The notes beneath the pieces were generated by a model, which did not search any database, was not told where the DNA came from, and saw nothing but the letters and a program-made list of their open reading frames with translations. A program made the translations under genes and the position numbers. Positions 5,446 to 6,393 of a stretch of 6,393 bases of DNA are shown in pieces. Position 1 is the first letter of the stretch; each line of letters opens with the position of its first letter. The stretch is from Draconibacterium sp. (GTDB lineage: Bacteria; Bacteroidota; Bacteroidia; Bacteroidales; Prolixibacteraceae): positions 1 to 6,393 of the forward strand of contig JAUVDE010000203.1 of NCBI GenBank assembly GCA_030595485.1, given 5' to 3'.

Positions 5446-6393
5446 ATGTCCAATAGTAACAAGGCCAAATACATTGAAATTCAGAACGCTAGAGTTCATA
5501 ACCTAAAGAGCATAAGCCTAAAAATACCTCGCAATAAATTTATTGTTGTCACGGGTGTTTCCGGCTCAGGCAAGTCATCTTTGGCCTTCGACACCCTTTT
5601 TGCGGAAGGACAACGTAGGTATGTAGAGAGTTTATCGTCGTACGCTCGCCAATTTTTAGGTAGAATTAACAAGCCCGAGGTTGATTTCATTAATGGAATT
5701 CCGCCAGCAATTGCCATAGAACAAAAGGTTAACACACGAAACCCACGCTCTACCGTAGGAACTTCTACCGAAATATACGACTATTTGAAACTGCTTTATG
5801 CACGTGTTGGAAAAACCATTTCGCCGGTAACTGGAAAAGAAGTTTCGCGAAACAGCGTTACCGACGTAGTGGATTTTATAAACTCTTTTGACGAAGGAAC
5901 CCGATTAATTATTGGAGCGCCACTCACGCCTAAAAACGGTAGAAGCATTTTGCAAGAGGCCGAGCTTTTAATGCAGCAAGGATTTTCACGTGTGGAAACC
6001 AACGACGAAATAAAAAAGATTGATGAGCTGGTAAAAAACAAAACGGAAGATTTCTGTAACGGAAGTTGTAACCTCGTTATCGACCGTGCTTCGGTGCAAA
6101 ACGATGAAGACACACAAAGTAGACTGGCCGATTCAGTTCAAACAGCATTTTACGAAGGACATGGCGAGTGTGTATTAAAGGTTTATAAGAAGGACGGAAC
6201 GCTGACACAAAAATTCTCGAACCTTTTTGAAGCCGACGGAATCGAGTTTGAGGAACCAACCGTTCATATGTTTAGCTTTAACAATCCGGTGGGTGCCTGT
6301 CCCACTTGCGAAGGGTATGGAAAAGTAATTGGTATTGATGAAGATTTGGTAATTCCCAACAAATCATTATCGATTTACCAAGATGCAGTTGCC
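5446..6393 (+). CDS. uvrA: UvrABC system protein A (excinuclease ATPase), 3' end outside window
   Basis: The first 316 codons of UvrA, the damage-recognition ATPase of nucleotide excision repair, which loads UvrB at bulky lesions as a dimer in the cytoplasm. Full proteins are about 940 residues, so roughly a third is present. The Walker A loop is GVSGSGKSS (37-45, Lys43). It is followed by the highly conserved segments EGQRRYVESLSSYARQF, IPPAIAIEQK and TVGTSTEIYDYLKLLYAR. The UvrB-binding region covers about 125-245. Zinc finger 1 is half missing: CPTC is present (Cys285, Cys288), but the upstream CxxC pair is replaced by FEADGIEFEEP. Cysteines usual just after LYARVG are also replaced (TISPVTGKEV). 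I believe both traits are common in Bacteroidota UvrA. The start at 5446 gives a normal N-terminus; it is close to but divergent from the sigma operon. No frameshift is seen, and the reading frame is open to the window end. Confidence 0.97.
   Translation, partial: MSNSNKAKYIEIQNARVHNLKSISLKIPRNKFIVVTGVSGSGKSSLAFDTLFAEGQRRYVESLSSYARQFLGRINKPEVDFINGIPPAIAIEQKVNTRNPRSTVGTSTEIYDYLKLLYARVGKTISPVTGKEVSRNSVTDVVDFINSFDEGTRLIIGAPLTPKNGRSILQEAELLMQQGFSRVETNDEIKKIDELVKNKTEDFCNGSCNLVIDRASVQNDEDTQSRLADSVQTAFYEGHGECVLKVYKKDGTLTQKFSNLFEADGIEFEEPTVHMFSFNNPVGACPTCEGYGKVIGIDEDLVIPNKSLSIYQDAVA

Noticed and set aside
5796..6113. 105-codon open frame on the minus strand opposite uvrA
   Set aside because: The plus strand encodes well-conserved UvrA here. 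The antisense translation is serine- and phenylalanine-rich with no domain.

Overview
The window looks like chromosomal DNA from a Bacteroidota bacterium. The evidence is AT-rich intergenic DNA, Bacteroidota-type -7 boxes (TAnnTTTG) in front of two genes, starts without clear Shine-Dalgarno sequences, a sulfatase lipoprotein next to a secreted family 2 glycosidase, and a UvrA whose first zinc-finger half is degenerate in a way I associate with this phylum. A marine or gut polysaccharide degrader, perhaps near Marinilabiliales/Prolixibacteraceae, is my best guess; the order-level placement is weak.

Left half (1-4354), glycan degradation. A sulfatase lipoprotein gene runs leftward off the window (1019 to beyond 1). 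It diverges from a complete, secreted LacZ-type beta-galactosidase (1166-4354). The 146-bp gap between them holds a good promoter for the beta-galactosidase, a weaker one for the sulfatase, and a perfect 9-bp inverted repeat that could be a shared operator. Together the two enzymes suggest periplasmic removal of sulfate and cleavage of beta-galactosides from a sulfated glycan. No SusC/SusD pair, transporter or regulator gene is visible, so a full polysaccharide utilisation locus cannot be claimed from this window.

Middle (4355-5285), regulation. A 12-bp GC/AT hairpin flanked by A and T runs is a two-way terminator between convergent units. On the minus strand, an ECF-type sigma factor (5285-4692) is followed 59 bp later by a 72-residue soluble protein of unknown function (4632-4414), probably in one operon. 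No membrane anti-sigma factor is present. The sigma factor plus small protein is the most promising under-described element here.

Right end (5286-6393), DNA repair. A 160-bp divergent region leads to uvrA, of which the first 316 codons are present. It has an exact TAnnTTTG box, a possible facing promoter for the sigma operon, and a short leader with a tiny reading frame. UvrA recognises bulky DNA lesions in nucleotide excision repair; only the N-terminal ATPase half-site, the UvrB-binding region and half of zinc finger 1 are in the window.

No gene-free stretch exceeds 160 bp. I saw no tRNA, rRNA, CRISPR array, insertion sequence or integration site.
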